NCBI GenBank assembly: GCA_002238905.1
Contig: MPNG01000008.1
Coordinates: 1 to 51,977 of the forward strand
DNA: 51,977 bases
Reading direction: 5' to 3'
DNA from: Alphaproteobacteria bacterium bin98
GTDB lineage: Bacteria; Pseudomonadota; Alphaproteobacteria; Bin98
Shown here: positions 27,479-36,651 of the stretch, piece after piece
Position numbering within the stretch: position 1 is the stretch's first letter
How the letters are laid out: every line of letters begins with the position of its first letter
Notes under the pieces: model-generated
What the model was told of the DNA's origin: nothing
Database searches by the model: none
Seen by the model: only the letters and a program-made list of their open reading frames with translations
Made by a program: the position numbers and the translations under genes

Positions 27479-28708
27479 ATGTTGTTACTTAAAATGTTTT
27501 TCTTTACAGTATCGTTAAATTTGGTAGAATGTGCCGCAAGTGGCGCAATGCTCCAATTGGATTTTAATGATTTGAAAAAAGCGACACAAACAATTCAGGC
27601 AAGCGTAGAATCCGTGTATCCCCAACTGCGAAAGGTTGATGTAGCGTTTCAAGATGCAGCAGAGGTTCTCAGCTCTCTTTTGGATGAGTGTGGAGAGAGG
27701 TTGAGGAGTCAGAAGAAAACAAATAAAGAATTACATCCAGAGGTGAGGCTTAACGCTAAGAAGAATTTTTGGCTTGATCGTTATACTGAGTTTTGGTATT
27801 GTGAGATTATCTCTCGCTTGTTTCTTTCGTACACTGGCCAGCACTGTAGCACTGCCGGATCTGTGGAGAAGGATCTTTTCTTTGAGAAGTGTAAGGTTGA
27901 GTCCGCCTTTGAAGAAAAACGATTTCTTCCTACTCCCGCAGCGCAGCTTTTGCTGCACACAACTGATAAACATTGTCACCTATTATGGGATGTCTACGCA
28001 AAGTTTTTAATGCTCTGTCAGCATTATGATTGTGTGGATGTGAGGATGGAGCATGCAGTCTTAAAACAGGATAGTAGGTGGAGTGCACAGCTGAAAGGCT
28101 TATGCTCAAAGAAGTTTGCATACTCAAGCGATGCTTCATGCCCCAAGATCTTTGCAAAATTAGGAGGGTGTATAAGTTTGGAGCTTCCTTTTATCGAACA
28201 AAAGCCAATTGATGCAAGAGGTGGTGGATTGAGCCGAATTTGCGCAGATTCAAGGCCAGGTTCGTGTATGAACGAATTTTATAAGGAAATGATTTCTGTC
28301 TCCTCAGGCCAGGAAGATTATCGTAAAAAAAATCCACTCTACGGCATAAAAAGTGCCGACAGTTATCAGGAAGAAGATGAAGATTGCGATGGGGATTCTG
28401 AACATTCTTCTGCTTCTTCTACTTCTACCGCGCGCTTCACTCAAGAAGATGCGTGTGATTCAAAATTTGGTGTGAAAAAGATGGACGGAGTAACATTTTA
28501 TAATAAAGTTCGTGTTTTTGTGAGAGAGGAGAGCATGGCGCAAGTCGCTGATATGTGGGCTCATTGGGTGCCTATGACATTGAAAAATGGACATTTGATG
28601 ATTCCTTCTGGTCGGATTAAGTCGCCAAAAGGGTGCATACACTCGTATGAATGGGGATCGCATGATTGTGGATTTGAGCGCCTCAGTGATTCAGCAGCCA
28701 CAAGGTGA
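27479..28708 (+). CDS. Secreted protein of unknown function
   Basis: The protein has 409 residues. ATG 27479 is fixed by a strong ribosome binding site (AAGGGGGAG); the longer frame to 27434 has none. A signal peptide (MLLLKMFFFTVSLNLVECAA) is followed by a helical N-terminal half (about 20-110), a Cys-containing middle (HYDCVDVRMEH, LCSKKFAY), an acidic Ser-rich linker (EEDEDCDGDSEHSS) and a C-terminal segment with KMDGVTFYNKVRVFV, WAHWVPMTLKNGHLMIPSGR and CIHSYEWGSHDCGFERL. The last part resembles an enzyme or binding-domain core, but I cannot name it. Its 3' end overlaps the convergent Cys-rich gene by 26 bases. Confidence 0.75.
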   Translation: MLLLKMFFFTVSLNLVECAASGAMLQLDFNDLKKATQTIQASVESVYPQLRKVDVAFQDAAEVLSSLLDECGERLRSQKKTNKELHPEVRLNAKKNFWLDRYTEFWYCEIISRLFLSYTGQHCSTAGSVEKDLFFEKCKVESAFEEKRFLPTPAAQLLLHTTDKHCHLLWDVYAKFLMLCQHYDCVDVRMEHAVLKQDSRWSAQLKGLCSKKFAYSSDASCPKIFAKLGGCISLELPFIEQKPIDARGGGLSRICADSRPGSCMNEFYKEMISVSSGQEDYRKKNPLYGIKSADSYQEEDEDCDGDSEHSSASSTSTARFTQEDACDSKFGVKKMDGVTFYNKVRVFVREESMAQVADMWAHWVPMTLKNGHLMIPSGRIKSPKGCIHSYEWGSHDCGFERLSDSAATR

Positions 28709-29594
28709 ATTCATCAATCTTCCACCCTTGCGGAGTTGTGAGACTGTTGTTTGAAAAATGTGCTGTGTTAACAAAAAAGTGATTTAGTGGAAAATTTTTG
28801 TTAATTAATTGCAGGGCGTTTGCGCTCCACAAAGGCGCGACTAGATCTTTGAAGGTTTGGGAGAGAGCGAGGCTTGCTTTTTTTTGGTAAGATCCATAGT
28901 GTGGCATATGCCTGAAAAATATATGGTTTGGAGGAATATGAGCTAACACTGACTCGCATTCCTCCAAAATAAAAGCTACAGGCTTGCTCTGTTTGAGGTG
29001 TTTGCTCAAAAGGTGTAGAACTGGCATTATGGGAGATGGTGGCGCAAAAGGAAGAAAGATTGCATACATACTTGATTCCGTTAGTAACGGTTGTGTAGAA
29101 GAATCCGCCATCTGTTCCCATGTTAATATGTTAAAAACAAAAGAATGTGCTGCTTGATTAACACCCTGTATTCTTAAGATAAAAGGTGCTTTTGTGGTAG
29201 GTGGACTCTGTAGAATAAGGTTGCTTTGTTGCCCAACGGATTGTTCAATGCTTTTGTAAACCGATTGATAAAAAAGTGCTGCTGATGCGTGATTGGATGT
29301 TATGCATGTGATGTGCGAATGGTTCTTGCTTAACAAATCTTCAGGCAACGTTTTGGCGCAGTATCCGCAGCATCGTGTGTAGGTGGTGGTGGCGCATTTT
29401 GGACATTTTTGCCCATGGCTGAGAATAGCTTTTTTTTCTTTAAAGATATGCGCTTGCGGTGTGGTGATACCCCAAATCTTTGTAAGTTTAGAGTTAGGGC
29501 GTTGAGCGCACTTTTGAGGTCCTGCGGCGCATTGCCAATGAAGTTTTTCATCACTGAGTGTAGAAAGGCAAAAAGGGCATAGAAATTTTTTCAT
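28683..29594 (-). CDS. Cys-rich zinc-ribbon protein linked to the kinase gene
   Basis: The protein has 303 residues. The start at 29594 lies one base past the kinase stop codon, so the genes are co-transcribed with the kinase first. Two metal-binding-like clusters open the protein: CPFC...C.....C (about 5-28) and CPKC....YTRCCGYC (about 60-77), suggesting paired zinc ribbons. The rest (about 95-300) has a strand-helix pattern resembling a P-loop GTPase-like fold (SHITCITSN..SAALFY at the nucleotide-loop position, then YAIFLPFAPPS), but without the GKS/T motif. It may be a degenerate GTPase-type adaptor of the kinase/VWA/PP2C group. The fold assignment is inference. Confidence 0.7.
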   Translation of the reverse strand: MKKFLCPFCLSTLSDEKLHWQCAAGPQKCAQRPNSKLTKIWGITTPQAHIFKEKKAILSHGQKCPKCATTTYTRCCGYCAKTLPEDLLSKNHSHITCITSNHASAALFYQSVYKSIEQSVGQQSNLILQSPPTTKAPFILRIQGVNQAAHSFVFNILTWEQMADSSTQPLLTESSMYAIFLPFAPPSPIMPVLHLLSKHLKQSKPVAFILEECESVLAHIPPNHIFFRHMPHYGSYQKKASLALSQTFKDLVAPLWSANALQLINKNFPLNHFFVNTAHFSNNSLTTPQGWKIDEFTLWLLNH

Positions 29595-29595
29595 T

Positions 29596-32283
29596 TTATA
29601 AAGACTCGCAGTATGTTGGAATGTGCTCACCATAATCATAATACCCCACTAAAGAGAATTGGTGGTGAGGGTTTGTGATTTGTGTGTGTAGTTTAATTGT
29701 TTTGCCCGCTACTAAAGAAATAATAGAAAACTCTTGAATGACTTTGATGGCCAAAGGGTTTATAGGTGGCGCCTCTGTAATAGCAAGCTTGATGTTGGAA
29801 AGTGTCTGGTTGGCGTGCACTTCCAGGCAGAGATGGTTGATTTTTCGCTTGAGGCGTATTCTTTTTCTGTAGGCTATGTGAATATTTGGTGCTGATTGTA
29901 TGTGCAGCGGTGCATGTACTGGAATAGTGGAGCATGCAATGGTGGCGGCTGGCCAAACAGAGACAAAAGCTTTTTTTCCAGAATAAGGAATGATCACTTC
30001 ATGTAATGCTCTATGACTATAGGCTGTGCAGTGAGCAATATGCGTTTTCTCCATATCTAAGATCGAGCGTGGGTGCCGGTCGCTGCGCCAAGTGATTAAA
30101 CAAAAAGGAATGGGAGGTGTACATATAGGCCAAGGAAAAATCACTCGCAACAACTGATGGGATATGTAAGAAAAAGGCCACTTTGGGTTTGTGGGAAAGC
30201 TGACACCTTTAAACATGGCTTTTACAGCATCTTGTGTTTGCTGCGCAAGACCTTCATGCTTGGCAATAGTGCCAAAGTCTTTTTCACTCCACTGTGTGCG
30301 TAAATACTGTTGCTCACCTTCCAAGATGGCACGTTTGACGGGAATCCATTTTTTTGTGAGGTTGCTTCCTTTTTGCGCTGCCAGTGTAAGCTCTTTCCAC
30401 AAACCAGAGGGTTCGCTAAACTGTGAGTCCCATAAATGAGCAATCGCAATGAAGTCTCTTTTTTTGAGCGCGTTTTCGAGGGTTGGTTTCAAGTCTCGTT
30501 TGCGCTTGAGAGTGGTGTAAATCTCTTGGACTGTTTGTGAGTTGTTTAAAATAGTGTGGCAAAAAGAAGAGTGTAGAATGCTTTTGTTCTGCTCTAGCAA
30601 AGATAAAATATTGTCTCTTTCGTTGGGGTGCGATGCGAGAATCGTGTTGATTTTATTAATGAGTAAACTATCATGAACAGCCTGGTCAATGTTTTGACGG
30701 TACGATGCAGGCATATTAATACTGCGCAGCATGGAATGATACTGAGTATTCATTGCTGCGAGCGTTTCTGAGTTTTGGTTGTGTAAGGCTTCCAGTAATT
30801 TCCTCCATATAGTGGAGACCGTTGCGGCACGTTTGCATTTTTCGGCAAGATCATGAATATGTTCTATCATGACGCCCTTCATGGTTAGTGCTTCTGTGAT
30901 TTCTGTGATATTTTCTGCCACATAAGGATCTATGCTTCCAGCGTTCTCAAGGCGCGCGCATAGTGTGCGCAAGGTATTGAGTTCATCTTCATGCTTTGCA
31001 GTTGTCGATATGAGTTCTGGAAATGGAAAGGGGAGAGTGCGCAAGGAAGGAATGCCTTCCTTGCGTGCATAATCTTTCCAGAGGCTAATGATTTTTTCGT
31101 GAGAGTGCTCTTGAGGAGCAAGGCGTGAAAAATGTGCGTGAGCTCGAGAAAGCATCAAACAGGTTTGCAGCGCTTTCTTGCGCTCTTTGTCTAGTGGCAA
31201 TGAACTTAAATAAGGGTGGTCGTGTATGAGCGCTGTGGTTTTTCTCCAATTCATATTTTTGAGTTCTTCAAGCAAATCGCGCAAATGGTTTGTTGTTGAT
31301 GGGGAAGCAAAAGGATCCACAGAGGTTACCTTTTTGTAGGAGCACCACGTGCAGATTTCATTATGAGGTAGATAGAAGTGATGAATATTTTGTGGGCATG
31401 GCTCCATTTGTTGGAGTGCGTAAGAGCATGCCTCCGCCCACCAAGAGGCTTTGGGTCGTTGATGAGGGCTTGATGGGTGTGAAAATACTTTATGAAAACT
31501 TTCAACAATTTCTGGTGTCAAAATTGTGTAAGGGAGCGCAAACGCTGGTGCAGAGCGTGCTGTGGCTATCCATTGACCCTTCTTAACGTATTCAATGCGG
31601 TTGTGCGCTGGCGCGTTAGCAAACGGGTGGTAGCCAAGCAGTGTCAAATGAATGAGGACTGCAAGCGCAAAACAGTCATGCTGCTTTGTGAGGTTGCTGG
31701 ATCGATTTGTGGACTCTGGCGAAGCAAAATCATCAGAGCGTACTAAGCACGGAAAGATTTGTTCTTTTGTGGTGATTTGCAAAGAGTCCATATCTACCCA
31801 AGAAACAAGAGCGTTTGAGTGAATCAGAAGATTGTCTGTCTTGATGTCGCCAATGATGTAATTTTGTGAGTGCAGCGCATCCAGAAGCTGTGCTGCGTTA
31901 CGTGCAACAGTGTGCAAGTAATACCAGTTAAAAGAGGAGGCGTACTTAGATCGCAATTTGGGATGGTAGACCTGACTGAGTGTAAGGGTGCTGCTTATAT
32001 AGGGCATTAAAAAACCGCAGCAAGTTCCTTTTTTGTTGAATAAACGTGCTGTGGGCCATGCAAAAGATACGCTGTTTTGCTTACTAAAAGGGTCATGTGG
32101 TGGATTGTCTATCATGTGTTGGAGCTTTTCTCCAATAGAGTTTTGCGGTTTATGATAGATTTTTGCGATTACGTCTTTTTGGCCGTGCACGTGCCACAAC
32201 GTTCCTTCGCCACCGCGAGCAAACGTTTTTTCTAAGTTTAGGGGCAGCCCATTTTCCCGAAAAATAAGATTAGACTCATACAT
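29596..32283 (-). CDS. Large Ser/Thr protein kinase of the TerY-associated type
   Basis: The protein has 895 residues. An N-terminal protein kinase domain (about 1-290) has a Gly-rich loop (ARGGEGTL), Lys41 in VIAKIYH, a catalytic loop IGDIKTDN in place of HRDLKPEN (Asp and Asn kept) and VDMDS in place of DFG. After it comes a Cys pair (EICTWCSYKK, about 310) as in kinases of TerY-P triads, a long helical/coiled middle (about 330-650) and a beta-rich C-terminal part. It is divergent from a VWA gene and a PP2C gene, giving the complete kinase/phosphatase/VWA triad beside the T6SS operon. A likely role is phosphorylation control of the secretion apparatus or another envelope process; the target is unknown. 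Confidence 0.85.
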   Translation of the reverse strand: MYESNLIFRENGLPLNLEKTFARGGEGTLWHVHGQKDVIAKIYHKPQNSIGEKLQHMIDNPPHDPFSKQNSVSFAWPTARLFNKKGTCCGFLMPYISSTLTLSQVYHPKLRSKYASSFNWYYLHTVARNAAQLLDALHSQNYIIGDIKTDNLLIHSNALVSWVDMDSLQITTKEQIFPCLVRSDDFASPESTNRSSNLTKQHDCFALAVLIHLTLLGYHPFANAPAHNRIEYVKKGQWIATARSAPAFALPYTILTPEIVESFHKVFSHPSSPHQRPKASWWAEACSYALQQMEPCPQNIHHFYLPHNEICTWCSYKKVTSVDPFASPSTTNHLRDLLEELKNMNWRKTTALIHDHPYLSSLPLDKERKKALQTCLMLSRAHAHFSRLAPQEHSHEKIISLWKDYARKEGIPSLRTLPFPFPELISTTAKHEDELNTLRTLCARLENAGSIDPYVAENITEITEALTMKGVMIEHIHDLAEKCKRAATVSTIWRKLLEALHNQNSETLAAMNTQYHSMLRSINMPASYRQNIDQAVHDSLLINKINTILASHPNERDNILSLLEQNKSILHSSFCHTILNNSQTVQEIYTTLKRKRDLKPTLENALKKRDFIAIAHLWDSQFSEPSGLWKELTLAAQKGSNLTKKWIPVKRAILEGEQQYLRTQWSEKDFGTIAKHEGLAQQTQDAVKAMFKGVSFPTNPKWPFSYISHQLLRVIFPWPICTPPIPFCLITWRSDRHPRSILDMEKTHIAHCTAYSHRALHEVIIPYSGKKAFVSVWPAATIACSTIPVHAPLHIQSAPNIHIAYRKRIRLKRKINHLCLEVHANQTLSNIKLAITEAPPINPLAIKVIQEFSIISLVAGKTIKLHTQITNPHHQFSLVGYYDYGEHIPTYCESL

Positions 32284-32456
32284 AAAACTAACCTAATTGT
32301 AACACGATTTGATCAATAACGATGGTGAGTGGTGCTGAAAAAATGCTAAAGCACAATAGAAACTGGCGCCTTATTTTTAAAGAGAGCTTTGAGCGTTTTT
32401 CTATGTATGGTTGTGTGGTAAATTGAAGCAGTAAGATTTCTATAAGATTAATTATT

Positions 32457-33122
32457 GTGAATATTCCAGAATTTGCCCAAAACCCAGAAAGTCGTTGCCC
32501 AGTTGTGTTGGTGTTGGATACATCAGCTTCTATGAAAGGAGCGCCTATTGATGCTTTGAATCGCGGAATTTCCCGTTTTAAGTATGATGTTGAACAAGAT
32601 GCCATTGCTTCTATGCGTGTGGAAATTAGTATTGTGAGTTTTGGGTCATCGGTAGATGTTGTGCAAGATTTTGTGACCATTGATGACTTTTCTCCTCCTG
32701 TGCTTGAAGCTAGTGGTAAAACACCATTAGGGCAAGGTGTCAGAATGGGATTTCAGCAGCTTACGAGGCGCTGCTCTTTATTTAAAGAAGCGGGTGTTGG
32801 TTTTTATAGGCCTTGGATGTTTCTTGTGACAGATGGTGCGCCTACGGACGGCAATTTGTGGAAAGAGGTTGTGGAAGATGTGAGAGTGGCTGTGGAAGAG
32901 CAAAAGATGCTTTTTTTTACGGTTGGTGTGGAAGGCGCTGATTTGCGCATTTTGCGCGCTATTGCACCGAAAAGCAGCCCTCCTATACTGCTGCAAGATA
33001 TGCGTTTTGAAGAGCTTTTTAGCTGGCTTTCTGTTTCTGTGTGTCAGATGTCGCGAAGTTCTGGAGGCGAAAATACGCTTTATAAGCTTCCGCCTGTTGA
33101 TAATTGGGGTGTGCAACAGTGA
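32457..33122 (+). CDS. TerY-like VWA-domain protein
   Basis: The protein has 221 residues, essentially one von Willebrand A domain. The metal-ion site is complete: DTSAS at 21-25, Thr in GKTPLGQG, Asp in LVTDGAPTDG. The pattern (VVLVLDTSASMKGAPIDALN) is typical of TerY. Start GTG 32457; TATAAG at 32441-32446 is so close that the message would have almost no leader. It probably binds the kinase or phosphatase in a metal-dependent way. The stop overlaps the PP2C start (GTGA), so the two are made together. In tellurite-resistance-like clusters the same trio is known as the TerY-P triad. Confidence 0.88.
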   Translation: MNIPEFAQNPESRCPVVLVLDTSASMKGAPIDALNRGISRFKYDVEQDAIASMRVEISIVSFGSSVDVVQDFVTIDDFSPPVLEASGKTPLGQGVRMGFQQLTRRCSLFKEAGVGFYRPWMFLVTDGAPTDGNLWKEVVEDVRVAVEEQKMLFFTVGVEGADLRILRAIAPKSSPPILLQDMRFEELFSWLSVSVCQMSRSSGGENTLYKLPPVDNWGVQQ

Positions 33123-33832
33123 ACTACCGATTTGGTGGAGCCTGTGTACAAAAAGCGCCTGCCAAACGTTTCTTTTGCGAAGACCGAATCCTGGCGTCTT
33201 GTGATCATGGCACTTATTTTTTGTGTGTGTCGGATGGGCTGGGTTCTTGTGCACAAGGGCATATTGGTGCGTACTATGCGGTACGATTTTTTTCGGAGAG
33301 TGCCTGTGTGCGCTCTATCGTAAAATCTCATCACCCTGATCAAGAGTTTCAAAAAAAGATTATCAATTATCAAAAATTTCTCACACAGAAAGCCAAAAAA
33401 TACCGCTGTGACATTAAGGATTTATCTAGCACGCTTGTGCTGGTTTTGGTCGGATCGTTTGGCGTTATGGGTTTTCGAGTGGGGGATGGCTTTGCTGTTG
33501 TGCGTTTTGAAAATTCAGATGTCTACCAAGCTCTTTTTGCAAGCAGCAAGGATGCTATGGATGTGACCAGTACGCTTTTGAGTAGTGATGTATCTGCTTC
33601 GTATTTCTCTTCTTTCGTGCGCCCAGAGTTCTGCTTTGTATCCAGTGATGGGCTTTATGGCTTAACGTTTGATGTTAAAGAAATGCTTCCATATCAAGCG
33701 TTTTTTCGCTCTTTTGAAGAAGGTGCTCGTGTGGCCAAGACCATTAATCCTTATGTGCAGAGAGTGTTGAGTGCTGCGAGCCAGAAGGATCCATCGGATG
33801 ATAAAAGTGTTTTGGTGCTTTTGAGCCGATAG
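33119..33832 (+). CDS. PP2C-family protein phosphatase
   Basis: The protein has 237 residues. GTG 33119 overlaps the VWA stop by 4 bases and is better than a frame extension to 33104. The PP2C metal-binding aspartates are present: CEDR (usually NEDR), SDGLGS, the GDG turn (FRVGDGFAVV), SSDGLYG and the final SDDKSVLVL. It should reverse the phosphorylation made by the adjacent kinase. The Asn-to-Cys change before the first acidic pair is unusual but does not remove a metal ligand. The next gene is tssB, 143 bases on, behind its own candidate promoter. Confidence 0.87.
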   Translation: MNYRFGGACVQKAPAKRFFCEDRILASCDHGTYFLCVSDGLGSCAQGHIGAYYAVRFFSESACVRSIVKSHHPDQEFQKKIINYQKFLTQKAKKYRCDIKDLSSTLVLVLVGSFGVMGFRVGDGFAVVRFENSDVYQALFASSKDAMDVTSTLLSSDVSASYFSSFVRPEFCFVSSDGLYGLTFDVKEMLPYQAFFRSFEEGARVAKTINPYVQRVLSAASQKDPSDDKSVLVLLSR

Positions 33833-33888
33833 GTGTTGTGACAATTTGTTACGGTTGCGGATCATTTGGCAAAAAAAAAGGTGCAGAA

Positions 33889-33917
33889 TTGCTCTGAGTG
33901 TTGGGAGCTGCTATAAG
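33889..33917 (+). promoter_or_regulatory. Candidate promoter of the T6SS operon
   Basis: TTGCTC (33889-33894), a 17-base spacer, TATAAG (33912-33917). It lies between the phosphatase gene and tssB, 58 bases before the tssB start, and would let the T6SS genes be expressed apart from the VWA-PP2C pair. Confidence 0.5.
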
Positions 33918-33975
33918 AATAGTAGGGAGTTTTGCGTATACGAGTGTGTGTGCGTGACATTACAAAGGGGGAGGC

Positions 33976-34566
33976 ATGGCTGAAAGTACTCAACATAAGC
34001 TCGATAGAGTGCGCCCGCCAAGAGTACAAATCACATATGATTTGGAAGTTGGTGATGCGATAGAAATGCGCGAGTTGCCTTTCATTGTTGGAATTATGGC
34101 GGATTTGTCGGGAGACCGTGATCCAGAACAAACAATGAAAGCTGTAGCGGAGCGTAAGTTTGTAGAAATAGATCCAGATAATTTTTCTGACGTTATGGAG
34201 GACTTGAGTCCTCGATTGGCGTTACGTGTTAAAAACAAATTAACAGGTGCAGAAGATGATTCGCAGTTAAATGTTCTTTTGAATTTTAAGAGCATGGAAG
34301 ACTTTGATCCTGTTGCTGTGATTAAACAAGTTCCTGCGATGGCGCAGTTGTTTGAAGCGCGCACAAAAATGCGTGATTTGCTTGCAAAATTAGATGGCAA
34401 TGATGATCTTGAGCGAATGTTGCAAGACATTGTTGAAAACTCTGATATGCAGCAAGAAGTTCGTAAAAATTTAGAAGACGCTGTGAAAGCTGCTGGTTCT
34501 GATGGTGCTGCTGATGCTGGTGCAACGGCTTCTGCAGATGAAGATCCGAAGCCACAAGCAGAGTAG
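33976..34566 (+). CDS. tssB: T6SS contractile sheath small subunit TssB (VipA)
   Basis: The protein has 196 residues. ATG 33976 follows GGGGGAGG. The family hallmarks are visible: RVQITYDLEVGDA, LPFIVGIMADLSG, the KFVEIDPDNF stretch, MEDLSPRLALRV, and a helix with FEARTKMRDLLAKLDGNDDL. TssB pairs with TssC to build the sheath that contracts and drives the tube out. An extra 25-residue Ala/Asp/Glu-rich tail exceeds the usual length (about 165-175). It is the first gene of an operon running to clpV. Confidence 0.95.
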   Translation: MAESTQHKLDRVRPPRVQITYDLEVGDAIEMRELPFIVGIMADLSGDRDPEQTMKAVAERKFVEIDPDNFSDVMEDLSPRLALRVKNKLTGAEDDSQLNVLLNFKSMEDFDPVAVIKQVPAMAQLFEARTKMRDLLAKLDGNDDLERMLQDIVENSDMQQEVRKNLEDAVKAAGSDGAADAGATASADEDPKPQAE

Positions 34567-34576
34567 GGGGTGAGAG

Positions 34577-36055
34577 ATGACTGATCAAAAGACAGAAAAC
34601 ACAGTTGCAGAGTCAGCAGATTCTCAGAGTTTGTTGGAACAAGTAATTTCCGGTGGACGTTTGGCGCGTGATGAAAGTCAAGCTGTTTACGCACGTAGTA
34701 TGGTGGGGGAATTTGTTGAGCAAATTCTTGCTGAGGGTGGCTCTATTAAAACCGATACTGTTATGTTTATTAATAATAGAATTGATGAAATAGATAAACT
34801 TTTAAGCGCCCAGCTCGATGAGATCTTGCACGCAGACTCTTTTCAGAAATTGGAGGCTTCATGGCGCGGTATGCACTATTTGGTGTCCAAAACAGAAACA
34901 AGTACGAAGCTTAAGCTAAGACTTTTGAACATATCAAAAGATGAGCTACGCAAAGATCTTGAAAAAGCTGTGGAATTTGACCAAAGCAATCTCTTTAAAA
35001 AAGTTTATGAAGAAGAGTATGGAACGTTTGGTGGTAACCCGTTCTCATGCTTGCTTGCAGATTATGAATTTTCTGGAAACGCACCGGATATGTCTCTGCT
35101 TACTAAGCTTTCCAACGTTGCAGCAGCGGCTCACGCCCCTGTGGTAACAGCGGCGCACCCAGCATTATTTGATTTGGATGATTTTGCTTCTTTGGGGCGT
35201 CCTCGTGATTTGGCAAAGATATTTGAAGGTACAGATAAAGCGCGTTGGAGATCTTTCCGTGAAACAGAAGATTCGCGCTACGTTGTTCTGACACTTCCAA
35301 GAGTGTTAATGCGTCTTCCTTATGGAGAAGAAACGCTTCCTGTAGAAGGTTTGAATTATGAAGAGAGTGTGAACGGCCCAAGCTTGAAGACATTCTTGTG
35401 GGGTAACCCTTCTTACACGTTGATGCAAAGAATTACAAACGCGTTTGCGTTGTATGGATGGACGGCCGCTATTCGTGGTGTTGAGGGTGGAGGTTTGGTT
35501 GAAGATTTGCCGGCTTACACCTTTAAAACAACCGATGGAGATTTGGCTTTGAAATGTCCAACGCAAATCGCCATTACGGATAGGCGTGAGAAAGAGCTTA
35601 GTGACTTAGGATTTTTATCTCTTTGCCACTGCAAAGGCACCGATCGTGCCGCATTTTTTGGTGCACAAACGACTCAAAAGCCGCGTAAATTTAACACACC
35701 GCAAGCCAATGCTAATGCTAACGTTTCAGCGCGTATACCTTACCTTTTGGCGGCGTCACGCTTTGCGCACTACTTGAAAGTCATTATGCGTGATAAAGTC
35801 GGATCGTTTATGACGAGAGATCAAATTCAACGCTACCTGCAAACATGGATTGCAGAATATGTTGTGCTGAACGATGATGCGCCGCAGAACCTAAAGGCGC
35901 GCTATCCTTTACGTGAAGCACGTGTTGATGTTTTTGAGGTGGATGGAGATCCTGGTAAATTCAGGGCAAACGTTTTCTTGCGTCCGCACTTCCAATTAGA
36001 AGAGCTAACCGCATCGTTGCGCCTTGTTGCAGAGTTGCCAACGCCCGCCAAATAG
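34577..36055 (+). CDS. tssC: T6SS contractile sheath large subunit TssC (VipB)
   Basis: The protein has 492 residues, normal length. Strong family motifs: SWRGMHYLV, TFGGNPFSCLLADYEF, ALYGWTAAIRGVEGGGLVED, the PYLLAASRFAHYLKVIMRDK segment and the C-terminal EVDGDPGKFRANVFLRPHF. It forms the outer sheath with TssB and offers the ClpV-exposed surface. It starts 10 bases after tssB behind GGGGGTGAGAG. No damage is seen, so the sheath is probably functional. Confidence 0.97.
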   Translation: MTDQKTENTVAESADSQSLLEQVISGGRLARDESQAVYARSMVGEFVEQILAEGGSIKTDTVMFINNRIDEIDKLLSAQLDEILHADSFQKLEASWRGMHYLVSKTETSTKLKLRLLNISKDELRKDLEKAVEFDQSNLFKKVYEEEYGTFGGNPFSCLLADYEFSGNAPDMSLLTKLSNVAAAAHAPVVTAAHPALFDLDDFASLGRPRDLAKIFEGTDKARWRSFRETEDSRYVVLTLPRVLMRLPYGEETLPVEGLNYEESVNGPSLKTFLWGNPSYTLMQRITNAFALYGWTAAIRGVEGGGLVEDLPAYTFKTTDGDLALKCPTQIAITDRREKELSDLGFLSLCHCKGTDRAAFFGAQTTQKPRKFNTPQANANANVSARIPYLLAASRFAHYLKVIMRDKVGSFMTRDQIQRYLQTWIAEYVVLNDDAPQNLKARYPLREARVDVFEVDGDPGKFRANVFLRPHFQLEELTASLRLVAELPTPAK

Positions 36056-36065
36056 GAGATAGACT

Positions 36066-36629
36066 ATGAGTATTCGTAATACAGTAATACCGACGGGTGA
36101 TTCCCATCAACGCGAAACCTATATGCGTGCAGAGGGCATGATTGAAGGTAGTGTGAAAGTTAATAAGCCTGGCGTAGACATGTCAAAATGTGCTCAGATT
36201 TTAGCGTTTCCGGTGATTTCTAGTCATAGCCGAGCGGAGGCAGTCGCAGCAGGTGGCTCTATTGCTGGTGCTACGGGAATGGATGAGCTCACTGTTGTGC
36301 TTCCTTTTGATAAAGCGGCCATTCGTGCCTTTAATACGTTTTCATCTGCAAAATGTATACCTACTATGGATTTTTGGGAGGTAGGTGAGCAAGGAGGTCA
36401 GCCTGCCATATTGCGTCAATTAACATGCACGCAGGTTTTGGTGTCAGGAGTGGTGACGTATTTTGACTTTAGATACGCAAAGATCTATCCAGAGTGTTTG
36501 TTTATGCGCTTAACTTTTCAAATAACAGAAATGAATTTTGCTAAGACGCAATTTGCTTTAGATACGTTTGCTCCCGCTGGATCTAACGTTTCTTCGCAAA
36601 GTAATGTTAAGCAAGAAAGCAGCAGTTAA
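36066..36629 (+). CDS. hcp: Hcp-like T6SS tube protein, copy 1
   Basis: The protein has 187 residues. The pattern fits the Hcp fold: MRAEGMIEGSVKV at the start (compare the iki.Gi.G opening), ILAFPVISSHSR, DELTVVLPFDKAAIRAFNTF (the usual DkAs...l helix) and a closing strand LTFQITEMNF. Position directly after tssBC also fits. Hcp rings stack into the inner tube that carries effectors. Identity to classic Hcp is low. A second, quite different Hcp-like gene follows at once, so tube rings may be mixed or specialised. A Ser/Gln-rich tail ends the protein. Confidence 0.75.
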   Translation: MSIRNTVIPTGDSHQRETYMRAEGMIEGSVKVNKPGVDMSKCAQILAFPVISSHSRAEAVAAGGSIAGATGMDELTVVLPFDKAAIRAFNTFSSAKCIPTMDFWEVGEQGGQPAILRQLTCTQVLVSGVVTYFDFRYAKIYPECLFMRLTFQITEMNFAKTQFALDTFAPAGSNVSSQSNVKQESSS

Positions 36630-36651
36630 GAGTGATAATCGGAGATAAATT

